Assembly: GCF_002019635.1 (NCBI RefSeq)
Contig: NZ_KV917371.1
Location: 1,904,001 to 1,968,000, forward strand
Source: Metabacillus halosaccharovorans
GTDB lineage: Bacteria; Bacillota; Bacilli; Bacillales; Bacillaceae
Direction of reading: 5' to 3'
DNA length: 64,000 bases
A program made the position numbers and the translations under genes. Positions 53,864 through 62,388 of this stretch are shown one piece after another. Numbering within the stretch: the stretch's first letter is position 1; every line of letters starts with the position of its first letter. Under the pieces are notes generated by a model. That model did not search any database. It saw nothing but the letters and a program-made list of their open reading frames with translations, and was not told the origin of the DNA.

Positions 53864-53896
53864 TAACGATAGCCCTTAATATAAGGGCTATCGTTA
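53864..53896. terminator. Perfect 15-bp hairpin after the lasso precursor gene
   Basis: TAACGATAGCCCTTA and its reverse complement with a three-base loop, 17 bases after the precursor stop. The T run is short, so it may be a partial terminator or an RNA-stabilising 3' end that raises precursor levels relative to the enzymes downstream. Confidence 0.75.
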
Positions 53897-53922
53897 CATG
53901 ATGTTTAAATGGAGTGAACATA

Positions 53923-54864
53923 ATGATTGTTACTAAACGGAAAATGTCTTATATGGCATTCGGTGTTCATATTTTAAGCGAAATACCTTTACCAGAATTA
54001 TCACCAATGGGACTAGAAGATCAAGGATTTGACGTTGAAGTTGTAATAGAAGATTTAAAAATGGAGTGGGAGCATTTAGCTAAGGATAAAACTGGCTATA
54101 TTTTCAAAGAAAGTTACGTTTTATTTAGATTAGATGACATTGCAATCTTTTTAATAAAAGAAGGGAAAAAAATCTCTATATCTCCCCTTAAAGATTATAA
54201 GGAAGATATTGCAAAAATGATTGTATTAGGCACTTGTATTGGTGCCATATTGTTGCAAAGGAACATTCTGCCCTTACATGGAAGTACCATTGCTGTTAAT
54301 GGAAAAGCCTATGCAATTGTTGGTGAATCTGGTGCAGGAAAGTCAACCCTTGCTTCTACATTTATACGGGATGGATACCCAATTTTGACTGATGATATTA
54401 TAGCTGTTTCTATTTTAAACGAAAGAACACCTTTTGTTATTCCGTCTTATCCACAACAAAAATTATGGCAAGAAACTCTACATGAATTTGGAAAGACCAC
54501 GTCTAATTTAAAGTCAGTTTATGGTAGACAAACCAAGTATTATGTACCGTTACTAGCTGAATTTTTAACAAATCCATTGCCGTTGGCAGGGATATTTGAA
54601 CTGGTAAAAATAGATCAAGAAGAGGTTGAAGTAGTCACTAAAACTAGACTTGAGCAACTCTCTATTTTATACAATCATACATACCGTAATCTTATGATTT
54701 CAGGTCTAAGAAAATTAGAATGGCATTTTAAGGTATCTACTAACATTTTAAATAATATAAATGTTTACCAATTACAACGACCGATATCTCGATTTACATC
54801 TGATGAATTAGTATCAATTATTTTAGAAAAGATTAGATTAACTGAGGAGAATAATAAAAAATGA
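53923..54864 (+). CDS. HPr kinase-like lasso peptide kinase (PadeK type)
   Basis: A 313-aa relative of HPr serine kinase. Walker A GESGAGKST is at residues 134-142, and DGYPILTDD carries the acidic pair that follows in HPr kinases. In paeninodin-type clusters the homologue phosphorylates the C-terminal Ser of the precursor, and this precursor ends in Ser. ATG 53923 fits the GGAG site; GTG 53914 in the same frame is too close to it. Overlaps the next gene by four bases (ATGA). Confidence 0.9.
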   Translation: MIVTKRKMSYMAFGVHILSEIPLPELSPMGLEDQGFDVEVVIEDLKMEWEHLAKDKTGYIFKESYVLFRLDDIAIFLIKEGKKISISPLKDYKEDIAKMIVLGTCIGAILLQRNILPLHGSTIAVNGKAYAIVGESGAGKSTLASTFIRDGYPILTDDIIAVSILNERTPFVIPSYPQQKLWQETLHEFGKTTSNLKSVYGRQTKYYVPLLAEFLTNPLPLAGIFELVKIDQEEVEVVTKTRLEQLSILYNHTYRNLMISGLRKLEWHFKVSTNILNNINVYQLQRPISRFTSDELVSIILEKIRLTEENNKK

Positions 54865-55154
54865 AAACTTACGAAATGATCACATTAGAAGATATAGTTA
54901 CACAGGTTGAAGGTAATGTTTGTAGTGATATGGATGGAGAAAAAGTCATGTTAAGCATAAAAAACGGGAATTATTACAATCTTGGTGAAACAGGTGGAGT
55001 TATTTGGGATTTGATGGAAAAACCTATGAAAGTAAACGAAATAATTAAAAAAATGAAGGCAATATATGAAGTGAATGATCAAGATTGCGAACTTCAAGTC
55101 CGCTCCTTTTTAGAAAATTTAATAAGTGAAGGACTAATTGAAAAAAACTTATAA
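54861..55154 (+). CDS. PqqD-like RiPP recognition element (lasso B1)
   Basis: A 97-aa PqqD-family protein: GEKVMLSIKNGNYYNLGETGGVIWDLMEKP is the usual beta-strand and turn core (positions 28-57), followed by a helical half ending FLENLISEGLIEKNL. It binds the leader peptide and delivers it to the peptidase B2 and the cyclase. Overlaps the kinase gene by four bases. Confidence 0.92.
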   Translation: MKTYEMITLEDIVTQVEGNVCSDMDGEKVMLSIKNGNYYNLGETGGVIWDLMEKPMKVNEIIKKMKAIYEVNDQDCELQVRSFLENLISEGLIEKNL

Positions 55155-55181
55155 ATTATTTTAAAAAAGTAGGTATGCAAC

Positions 55182-55649
55182 GTGAATTCTTTAAGGAGAA
55201 TAAAGATATTTCTATTCATGGGAAAAAAATCTCAATTCCTTTTTATAGAGGCGCTTTTTTATCTAGGTATTGCTAGAATTCTTAAAAGTTTACCTTTTCA
55301 TAGAATAGTGCATTTATTAGGTGAAGAGAATAAGGAAACGATATATCAAACTACTATTTCACTGACTGATAGGAAAACATTAATTGAAATTTCCCAAGCG
55401 ATAAATACGATGAGTCGCTATACATTATGGGAAAGTATGTGTCTTGTAAAAGCTATTGCTTGTATGAAAATGCTGGAGAGGCGTCAATTTAGTTGTACTC
55501 TTTATTTTGGAACGGCGAAGGATCATACAGGTAGAATGATTGCCCATGCTTGGTTACGAAGTGGACCCTATTATCTAACGGGGTATGAAGAAAAAGAAAA
55601 ATTTACGGTAGTAAGTAAATTTGCAAATAACTTAGGGGAAAAGACATAA
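55182..55649 (+). CDS. Lasso leader peptidase (transglutaminase-like B2)
   Basis: A 155-aa Transglut_core3 cysteine protease that removes the leader after the Thr-x site. The catalytic Cys87 is in WESMCLVKAIA and His122 in MIAHAWLRSG. The expected third residue (Asp about 12 positions after the His) is not evident, as noted in some Bacillota B2 proteins. GTG start with GTAGGT upstream. Works with the B1 protein. Confidence 0.9.
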   Translation: MNSLRRIKIFLFMGKKSQFLFIEALFYLGIARILKSLPFHRIVHLLGEENKETIYQTTISLTDRKTLIEISQAINTMSRYTLWESMCLVKAIACMKMLERRQFSCTLYFGTAKDHTGRMIAHAWLRSGPYYLTGYEEKEKFTVVSKFANNLGEKT

Positions 55650-55666
55650 AAAGGAGAAAATTCGGA

Positions 55667-56845
55667 ATGGGCAATTATACACTAAGAACCGATAACGTAC
55701 CTAAAGAGCTACTGATTATACTGGATATTATAAAAGGAAATCAGATTACTACTGAATTGTTAAATGATACTGATTGGAAACTATTCACTCAGTTGTTAAT
55801 CCACCATCGATTATATCCCTTAATTTATCCCAGATTAAAAGACTATGATCAAAGTTTTTTCCCCTCACATATTCTTCAAATAATATCCTATAAATATAGG
55901 ATGAATACTATTGAAATGTTAAAGTTATCCGGAGAAATGATAGAATTAGACAGTTTGTTTACTAATAATGAAATTATGTCCATTTTTTTGAAAGGACCGG
56001 CTCTTGCCCTTGAAATATATGGTGATATAAGTTTAAGAACATCGGGTGATTTAGATATTCTTGTGTCTATTGATCAGTTAGAATCAGTTAATGTTCTATT
56101 ATGTAAGGTTGGCTATAAAAAGGATGAATATTTTTCGACAACCTTAGATGACTGGAAATGGAGGCACCATCATCTTACTTACTATCATTCTGAAAAAGGA
56201 ATAAAACTAGAGGTGCACTGGCGGTTAAATCCAGGTCCAAGTAAGGAACCTTCCTTTAGGGAACTATGGGAAAGAAGAAGTAGAGTTAGCTTTTCAGGGC
56301 ATAGCATTCATTTATTAGGAAAAGAAGATTTATTTTTGTTTCTTGTTACCCATGGAGCAAGGCATGGTTGGTCAAGGTTACGTTGGTTAGTTGATATACA
56401 TAAATTGATAAATAAAGACATGGATTGGCCATCTCTTATTAATAGACTGAAAAAATATGATTACATGAGAATTGGCGGACAATCAATTATTTTATCTAAT
56501 CAATTATTAAATACTTCAATTGATAAGTATATGACAAATGAAATAATAAGCAATTGTTCAAAAAAACTTGCAAATGAGGCTGTTTTTTATTTAGAAAGAA
56601 TGATTAATTTACATTCAGAGCCTCTTCCAGAAGACGTATCAAACTTTCATAAAAAACACATGTTTCATTTACTATCATTACGACAAAAACTACTATTAAT
56701 TTTAAGTTTTCTTTATCCATACCCTGATGATGTAGATGTTTTACCATTGCCAAAGAGACTACACTTCTTATATTTTCCTTTACGTCCCTTTTTATGGTCT
56801 TGGAGAAGAGTTAAAGGATTAAGAAAACAAACTATATCAAGCTAG
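55667..56845 (+). CDS. Nucleotidyltransferase-family lasso tailoring protein (N)
   Basis: A 392-aa protein of the NTP_transf_5 family with LKGPALALEIYGDISLRTSGDLDILV: Gly/Asp-x-Asp of the polymerase-beta-like nucleotidyltransferase core near residues 105-130, and HWRLNPGP with a further conserved region. Such genes follow B2 in paeninodin-type clusters; in pseudomycoidin the homologue is reported to add sugar to the phosphorylated peptide. AAAAGGAG site 18 bases after B2. A paralogue lies at 61275-62378. Confidence 0.87.
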   Translation: MGNYTLRTDNVPKELLIILDIIKGNQITTELLNDTDWKLFTQLLIHHRLYPLIYPRLKDYDQSFFPSHILQIISYKYRMNTIEMLKLSGEMIELDSLFTNNEIMSIFLKGPALALEIYGDISLRTSGDLDILVSIDQLESVNVLLCKVGYKKDEYFSTTLDDWKWRHHHLTYYHSEKGIKLEVHWRLNPGPSKEPSFRELWERRSRVSFSGHSIHLLGKEDLFLFLVTHGARHGWSRLRWLVDIHKLINKDMDWPSLINRLKKYDYMRIGGQSIILSNQLLNTSIDKYMTNEIISNCSKKLANEAVFYLERMINLHSEPLPEDVSNFHKKHMFHLLSLRQKLLLILSFLYPYPDDVDVLPLPKRLHFLYFPLRPFLWSWRRVKGLRKQTISS

Positions 56846-56853
56846 GAGGGTAT

Positions 56854-58647
56854 ATGATGAACGAACTTTTTTATTTTTTTAAACGATTATATACCTTATC
56901 AGGAAAGATACTTTATGTAAATGTTATAGGGATGGTGTTGATTGGAATTTTTGAAGGAGTGGGTATATTTTTACTGATTCCATTAATTGGGTTAACTGGA
57001 ATAGTAGATGTAGGTTATGACTATTCCGGCATTAACTGGATACATAATATTTTTAAAGATATGCCCCAAATGCTTGGGTTGATCATTGTACTAGGAGCTT
57101 ACGCCTTATTAATAATTGCGCAAAGTTATTTTCAACGAAATCAATCTATTTTAAATACAAAGATTCAACAACACTTTATCCGACACTTGAGAGAAGAAAC
57201 ATATAAATCAATCTTACAAGCAAAATGGAGTTTTTTTCTAAAAAAGAAAAAAACAGATTTAATTAATTTAATTTCAGTTGAATTAAATAGGGTAGCAGGA
57301 GGAACATCATTATTCCTGCAGTTTATATCCTCACTAATTTTTACCTTTATTCAACTATGCTTAGCTTTCTGGTTATCAGCATCAATGACGATTTCTCTTC
57401 TTATTTTAGGTGCATTATTACTCTTCTTCTCGAAAACGTTTGTCAAGAAGTCCAATATATATGGAGAAGAAACGATGGTTTTATCAAAAGAGTTTATAGG
57501 TGGAGTTACTGATCATTTCAATGGGATAAAAGAAATAAAAAGTAATAATCTGGAAGAAAACCATATAAAATGGTTTTATAATATCAGTGGAAAAATTGAA
57601 AGAAATATCATTAACATTGTGAAACTAAATACACTCTCTCAATTTGTGTATAAAATAATATCTGCATTTTTAATAATTACGTTTGTTTTTTTAGCAATAA
57701 AAGTTCTTAACACTCAACCTGCGCAATTAATGCTTATTATTGTCATTTTTTCAAGACTTTGGCCAAGATTAGCTGGTATTCAATCTAATTTAGAGCAACT
57801 AAGTTCCATTCTTCCTTCTTTTAAAGCATTTCAAGATCTACAATCTGAGTGTAAAAGAGCAAAAGAGCTGGATGATGAAAATTCTAAAATCATTGAACCA
57901 ATTCGTATTACGAATGGAATTGAGTGTGTAAATGTCTCATTTAAATATCAAAATCAATCTTATCACGCTCTGAAAAATATTAACTTGTACATTCCGGCAA
58001 AATGTATGACAGCAATTGTAGGTCCATCTGGAGCGGGGAAAAGTACATTAATTGATATCCTAATGGGCTTAAATAAGCCAGTACAAGGTCATGTTCTTAT
58101 TGATGGCAACCTTTTGTCAAATGATAATTTATTATCTTTAAGAAGTTCAATTAGTTATGTACCACAAGATCCTTTTTTATTTAATACCTCAATAAGAGAG
58201 AATATGCTGATCGTACAGACAAAAGCTACCGAATCACAAATATGGGAAGCTCTAGAATTTGCTGCAGCAGATTTTGTGAAGAATTTACCAAACGGGCTTG
58301 ATACGATGATAGGAGACAGAGGGATAAGGCTTTCAGGAGGAGAACGTCAAAGAATTGTCTTGGCTCGTGCAATATTGCGTGAACCATCTGTACTAGTATT
58401 GGATGAAGCAACAAGCGCTTTGGATACCGAAAATGAAGTGAAAGTTCAAGAAGCCATTGAACGATTAAAAGGAAAAATGACGATTATCGTTATTGCCCAT
58501 CGTTTATCAACGATCCGAAATGCAGATCAAGTAATAGTGTTGGAAGAAGGTAGGATAGTCCAACAGGGAGATTTTCATGAACTTGCAAAGGATAAGAAAG
58601 ATGTTTTTGGAAAGTTGTTAGAAAAACAGGTAGAAGTGTTCGGATAA
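56854..58647 (+). CDS. ABC exporter of the lasso peptide (D)
   Basis: A 597-aa fused ABC transporter: six membrane helices (about residues 15-320) and an ATPase domain with Walker A GPSGAGKST, signature LSGGERQRIVLARA, Walker B VLVLDEATSALD and the switch His in IAHRLS. It exports the mature peptide and often gives self-immunity. AGGAGGG site, eight bases after the nucleotidyltransferase gene. Confidence 0.93.
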   Translation: MMNELFYFFKRLYTLSGKILYVNVIGMVLIGIFEGVGIFLLIPLIGLTGIVDVGYDYSGINWIHNIFKDMPQMLGLIIVLGAYALLIIAQSYFQRNQSILNTKIQQHFIRHLREETYKSILQAKWSFFLKKKKTDLINLISVELNRVAGGTSLFLQFISSLIFTFIQLCLAFWLSASMTISLLILGALLLFFSKTFVKKSNIYGEETMVLSKEFIGGVTDHFNGIKEIKSNNLEENHIKWFYNISGKIERNIINIVKLNTLSQFVYKIISAFLIITFVFLAIKVLNTQPAQLMLIIVIFSRLWPRLAGIQSNLEQLSSILPSFKAFQDLQSECKRAKELDDENSKIIEPIRITNGIECVNVSFKYQNQSYHALKNINLYIPAKCMTAIVGPSGAGKSTLIDILMGLNKPVQGHVLIDGNLLSNDNLLSLRSSISYVPQDPFLFNTSIRENMLIVQTKATESQIWEALEFAAADFVKNLPNGLDTMIGDRGIRLSGGERQRIVLARAILREPSVLVLDEATSALDTENEVKVQEAIERLKGKMTIIVIAHRLSTIRNADQVIVLEEGRIVQQGDFHELAKDKKDVFGKLLEKQVEVFG

Positions 58648-58683
58648 TAGTATTTTTACTTTAAGGATTTAAGCTTAACACAA

Positions 58684-59538
58684 ATGTTCACTATCACGAA
58701 TTACTTAATTTCCATTGAAAGGACTGATAGCTGGGGAATGAGTACTAAGGGGGGGATACAAATTATTGGAGCAGCAAAGCAGACAATTAGAGAATACAAG
58801 TCTTCTAAAAATCCATTTATTAGGTGTAGTGTATCATCCTTGGCCTTTTGTTGGAATGCTTTATTGAATTTAAAGCGCTTATTTGTTGATACTGAATTTC
58901 GGTCCGTACTTTTATTGCAAATATTCGATTCTAAAAATGTCCATCAAACAACACCTCTCACATATATGGATCGATATCCTAAAATTTTTTCAGCATGTAG
59001 AGACTATTTTGGTGATAAAAAAGAATTAAAGATCCTTTCTTTTGGTTGTTCAACAGGTGAAGAAGTATTAACACTTCGTAAATATTTCCCATCTGCACAT
59101 ATTGTGGGCGCGGATATTAACAAGCGTAGCATCGCAATATGTAGAAGACTTCCAGTAGATGAAAAGATTACGTTTGTCCATTCTAGTGATAGTGAAATTC
59201 AAAAGCATGGACCTTTTGATGCTGTTTTCTGTATGGCAGTGTTGCAGAGAAAGCCACATTACATTGCTGCTAAAGGAATTAGTTCTATTAAAAAGATTTA
59301 TCCATTTGAAAAGTTTGAAAAGCAGATCATTGAACTAGATGGGTTACTAAAGAAGCAAGGGATATTGACAGTTCATTTCACTCAATACTCCCTCAGTGAT
59401 ACATCTGTAGAATTTAAGTATGAGGCTTTGGGTAATTATAATCAAAATGATTATCGATCACCAGTGTTTGATAGAAATAGTCAAATAGTAAAAAATCCAT
59501 CACTTCAGAATAGTATTTTTATTAAATCTGGGAAATAA
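58684..59538 (+). CDS. SAM-dependent methyltransferase, possible lasso tailoring enzyme
   Basis: Up to 284 aa, a class I methyltransferase with motif I ILSFGCSTGEEVLTLRKYF (CheR-like GCSTGEE), motif II IVGADINKRSI and motif III PFDAVFCMAVLQ. The start is uncertain: ATG 58684 has a weak site; ATG 58738 is inside the frame, and the domain starts about residue 85 in either case. It lies 36 bases after the exporter gene. Some lasso clusters encode methyltransferases that esterify the peptide C-terminus; here that would compete with Ser phosphorylation. The role is inferred from context. Confidence 0.75.
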   Translation: MFTITNYLISIERTDSWGMSTKGGIQIIGAAKQTIREYKSSKNPFIRCSVSSLAFCWNALLNLKRLFVDTEFRSVLLLQIFDSKNVHQTTPLTYMDRYPKIFSACRDYFGDKKELKILSFGCSTGEEVLTLRKYFPSAHIVGADINKRSIAICRRLPVDEKITFVHSSDSEIQKHGPFDAVFCMAVLQRKPHYIAAKGISSIKKIYPFEKFEKQIIELDGLLKKQGILTVHFTQYSLSDTSVEFKYEALGNYNQNDYRSPVFDRNSQIVKNPSLQNSIFIKSGK

Positions 59539-59630
59539 ATGGTTTTTAGGTTTATAGTTTATATGTTAAGGAGCTTTAAATTAGTAAATTATCGAAGAGA
59601 TCGCAGTTAACTCAAACTGGAGAGGTAAAA

Positions 59631-60509
59631 ATGAATAAGTTAAAACGAGTCCTCTTGTTTATAGTTATTGTTTTTATGATCTTAGTCATCTATACAATTT
59701 GGGACAATAACAGAGTGATAATTGTAGAAGAAGATATTTTAGTTGAAGACTTACCAGTTGAATTTGAAGAGTTTAAGATCCTGCAAGTGACAGATTTACA
59801 TGAAAAAGAATTTGGCAAAAATCAAAAAGAGCTAATTAATAAAATTAATTCTGTTAGGTACGATGTATTGTCATTAACAGGTGATTATCTAAAAAGTCAG
59901 GACAGTGAGAATTACTCAGCTACATATAAGATTTTAGATGGTATACGTAATAAGGAGCATGTCTTATATGTCCCTGGAAACACAGATCCAGCTCCATATG
60001 TCATTAAAAATAAAACTGTTGTAAGAAATCCTTTTTTATTGGGACTTGAAAAAAGAGGTGTAAAGCTATTAGAGTCTGATTACAAGATTAACCATAACGG
60101 GGTTGCAGTCCAATTTGTAAATTTTGAGGAATCTATTTTAGAGAAAGATGAGGAAAATAACTCAAGTGTGTTAATTGCTTTAAATCATTATCCGATTGTA
60201 GATACTAGAATTGATCAAATTAGGGAAAATCCAAATCAACACATTCGAAATTATGATCTTATCATGGCAGGTCATTATCATGGTGGTCAAATACGACTCC
60301 CATTTGTTGGGGCCTTATTTGTTCCTGAAGCGTGGTATGAAAGAAGCGGTTTGTTTCCTCCACAAGATCGAGTTAAAGGGTTATGGCAATATAATCATAC
60401 AAAACAATATGTAAGTGCTGGTTTAGGAAGTAGTAACGCCATCCCGTTCTTGAACTTTCGATTTTTAAACACACCAGAAATAAACGTTTTAACGTTAAGA
60501 AGGAAATAA
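59631..60509 (+). CDS. Membrane-anchored calcineurin-like metallophosphoesterase
   Basis: A 292-aa protein with an N-terminal membrane helix (about residues 5-24) and an extracellular phosphoesterase domain: QVTDLHEKEFG (D-x-H), LTGDYL (GD), VPGNTDP (GN with Asp instead of the usual His), LNHYPIV (H) and MAGHYHGGQIRLP (GHxH). The family cleaves phosphate esters outside the membrane. Its place after the lasso genes suggests removal of phosphate from the exported peptide or wall material, but this is only inference. GGAGAGG site. Confidence 0.85.
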   Translation: MNKLKRVLLFIVIVFMILVIYTIWDNNRVIIVEEDILVEDLPVEFEEFKILQVTDLHEKEFGKNQKELINKINSVRYDVLSLTGDYLKSQDSENYSATYKILDGIRNKEHVLYVPGNTDPAPYVIKNKTVVRNPFLLGLEKRGVKLLESDYKINHNGVAVQFVNFEESILEKDEENNSSVLIALNHYPIVDTRIDQIRENPNQHIRNYDLIMAGHYHGGQIRLPFVGALFVPEAWYERSGLFPPQDRVKGLWQYNHTKQYVSAGLGSSNAIPFLNFRFLNTPEINVLTLRRK

Positions 60510-60539
60510 AGAAATGCTAAAGAACTAGGAGAAATATCG

Positions 60540-60869
60540 ATGAAAATGAATAATAATAAGAGAAATACGTTTGTAAAACGAATTTGCTATTATCTAGCAT
60601 TTCTTAACTTAATAGACGGTATTCTCACGTATATAGGTCTCAAGTTAAATTTAATTGAAGAGGCCAATGTATTAATGAGAATCATTTATGAAGCAGAACC
60701 AGTTTATTTTCTAATAGTTAAGACTCTTTTATCGATATTGTTGTTTGCACTATGCATCCTTCAAAAAATACCAAACAATTTTAGAATGAAAACAATCTCA
60801 TATATAGGAGCTTCTCTATATACATTCGTACTGTTTATCCATTTTTATTGGATAGTTGACATCATATAA
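60540..60869 (+). CDS. DUF5658-like small membrane protein
   Basis: A 109-aa protein with three or four membrane helices. The motif LNLIDGILTYIGLKLNLIEEANVLM matches the D-x-x-(L/T)T...G...EAN-P/V-x-M pattern of the DUF5658 family. The ribosome site (CTAGGAG) is good. It is 30 bases after the phosphoesterase gene and probably in the same transcript. Function unknown; immunity is possible in this context but unsupported. Confidence 0.7.
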   Translation: MKMNNNKRNTFVKRICYYLAFLNLIDGILTYIGLKLNLIEEANVLMRIIYEAEPVYFLIVKTLLSILLFALCILQKIPNNFRMKTISYIGASLYTFVLFIHFYWIVDII

Positions 60870-60893
60870 TTGAGGAAAAAATTTTAAAATATT

Positions 60894-60909
60894 GTTCTTT
60901 AAAAAGAAT
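60894..60909. promoter_or_regulatory. SinR-type operator (GTTCTTTAAAAAGAAT)
   Basis: Near-perfect palindrome of the GTTC-N8-GAAT form, 100 bases before the zinc-ribbon gene and 25 bases after the preceding stop codon. Confidence 0.6.
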
Positions 60910-60945
60910 GAAATCTTGTTGTTCAATCTATTTTTTTATCTAAAA

Positions 60946-60961
60946 GTTCTCTATTGAGAAT
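60946..60961. promoter_or_regulatory. SinR-type operator (GTTCTCTATTGAGAAT)
   Basis: Carries the exact GTTCTCT half-site described for SinR (GTTCTYT) and the palindrome TTCTC-TATT-GAGAA. It lies 33 bases before the ATG at 60994 and 52 bases from the previous site. Confidence 0.65.
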
Positions 60962-60993
60962 GATTTATGAAATTGAGAAAGGGGGAGCTTTAT

Positions 60994-61203
60994 ATGTACA
61001 AAAAACTTTGTAATCGCTGTTATCATTCCTCATACAGTAGTTGTAATGTAGGCAAGTGGTTTTGTCCAACCTGTAGCCAGGACTTAACAAATATGAAAGC
61101 AATCGTTGCTAGTAATCAAATTACTGTAAACCTAAAACATAACTATCAAAAGATAACCGATTTAAGGATGAACACAAACCAAAACATTTCCTATAAAATA
61201 TAA
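60994..61203 (+). CDS. Small zinc-ribbon protein under candidate SinR control
   Basis: A 69-aa protein with two zinc knuckles: CNRC at residues 6-9 and CPTC at 24-27, with another Cys between (Cys17). The rest is basic and unstructured (KHNYQKITDLRMNTNQN). I recognise no specific family. ATG 60994 follows GGGGGAG; the frame is open nine codons further upstream. Two operator-like palindromes stand directly before it and a strong terminator after it, so it forms its own unit. A DNA- or RNA-binding role is possible. Confidence 0.68.
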   Translation: MYKKLCNRCYHSSYSSCNVGKWFCPTCSQDLTNMKAIVASNQITVNLKHNYQKITDLRMNTNQNISYKI

Positions 61204-61223
61204 AGAAATGAAGATGTATTCTA

Positions 61224-61276
61224 TAAAAAAGGAAAGGTAACCACTACTAATCAGTAATGTTTACCTTTCCTTTTTT
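61224..61276. terminator. Bidirectional terminator after the zinc-ribbon gene
   Basis: AAAAAAGGAAAGGTAA pairs with TTACCTTTCCTTTTTT around a 20-base loop. It serves the plus-strand zinc-ribbon gene and the minus-strand nucleotidyltransferase gene. Confidence 0.8.
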
Positions 61277-62378
61277 ATTTCCCTTTAGTTGATATAGAAG
61301 AAAGTAACCCGTTTCCTCTCTGTTTATATAATTGTAAATAGCTTAATCGAGTATGCTTTAGTTCGGCTGTCAATTCAAATTTCGAAGGGACGAGCCATTC
61401 AAACAATGCAATACATCGATGATATAATGTATCATAGCTATTAAACTGGTAATCGATAAAGTCTATATATAGCTTTCTTTTATCTACTCTTTCCCCAAGA
61501 ATTCCTTCATTCAGCCAACTGGTGGCATACTCTTTTCTAAAAGGTAGTTCTAATAAGTGGTTTGTATGTGGAAACATTTGATAAACAATAGATAAAGTAC
61601 GTTTAACTCGTTTAAAAGTCTTATGCTTTCTAGCCGTTTGAAAAAGCCATTCAATATCTAATTCATCATGATGCTTATGGATTATTTGGATAATATCTAG
61701 AAAATGTTTCATAGAATCTAAATTGTGTCGCCAAGCATGAAGAATGATGAAATAGAATGTATAAAAAGTCGATAATTCTTTAACAAATTGATAATTTCCT
61801 AATGGTATTGCATGATTCCACAATTCATCCATGGAAAGATTCGATGTGTTTTCTTTTAGTAAATTCCAATGAATCTCAATAAGAATTGGAATATCCGAAC
61901 CGGGTAGTGGCTTGCTAAAAGTCTTATGGAAGTGTCCTTCGTCATTTTTTTCTTCCGTTTTAAATCCCAGACTTTTAATACATTCAATTGCTTTATCAAC
62001 TTGAACTTCCTTAACAAGGATATCAATATCAGAAGAGGATCTTGCTGCAAAATCATCGAAGTATTTTTCAGAAAAAAGTGGACCCTTAAGCGGAATAACA
62101 AAAATCCTTTTTTTCTCTAACAATGATAAAACTAAATCAGTTTGACTTTTTATTAATAAATTTTGAATGAGTTGACTTTGATATTGTGATGTAAGTGCAT
62201 CTTTGAATTCAGTAGGGATCTTATCTAGATGCCTTTTTTGTTTTAAAAGAGAATATATATTTGGTCCAAGATTAAAATGGTTAAGTTCTGATTCTAGAGC
62301 TTTATATTCCTCTGCACTATAGTTTAATTGTATCGAAGATCTTTCTTTATATAATTCTTTAATAAACCTACATATCAT
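61275..62378 (-). CDS. Second nucleotidyltransferase-family protein
   Basis: About 367 aa, the same NTP_transf_5 family as the gene at 55667: PLKGPLFSEKYFDDFAARSSSDIDILV has the KG and the D-x-D metal site, and IEIHWNLL matches the EVHWRLN of its paralogue. ATG 62378 (GAGGTG site) is preferred. The frame is open 15 codons upstream, where it would overlap the exporter gene. It is the last gene of a minus-strand unit and may modify a second peptide. Confidence 0.82.
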   Translation of the reverse strand: MICRFIKELYKERSSIQLNYSAEEYKALESELNHFNLGPNIYSLLKQKRHLDKIPTEFKDALTSQYQSQLIQNLLIKSQTDLVLSLLEKKRIFVIPLKGPLFSEKYFDDFAARSSSDIDILVKEVQVDKAIECIKSLGFKTEEKNDEGHFHKTFSKPLPGSDIPILIEIHWNLLKENTSNLSMDELWNHAIPLGNYQFVKELSTFYTFYFIILHAWRHNLDSMKHFLDIIQIIHKHHDELDIEWLFQTARKHKTFKRVKRTLSIVYQMFPHTNHLLELPFRKEYATSWLNEGILGERVDKRKLYIDFIDYQFNSYDTLYHRCIALFEWLVPSKFELTAELKHTRLSYLQLYKQRGNGLLSSISTKGK

Positions 62379-62388
62379 CTGATACACC

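Noticed and set aside
60994-61203. Second lasso or other RiPP precursor
   Set aside because: The CxxC pairs indicate a zinc ribbon, and the leader motif (Y/W-x-x-P-x-L and Thr at -2) is absent.
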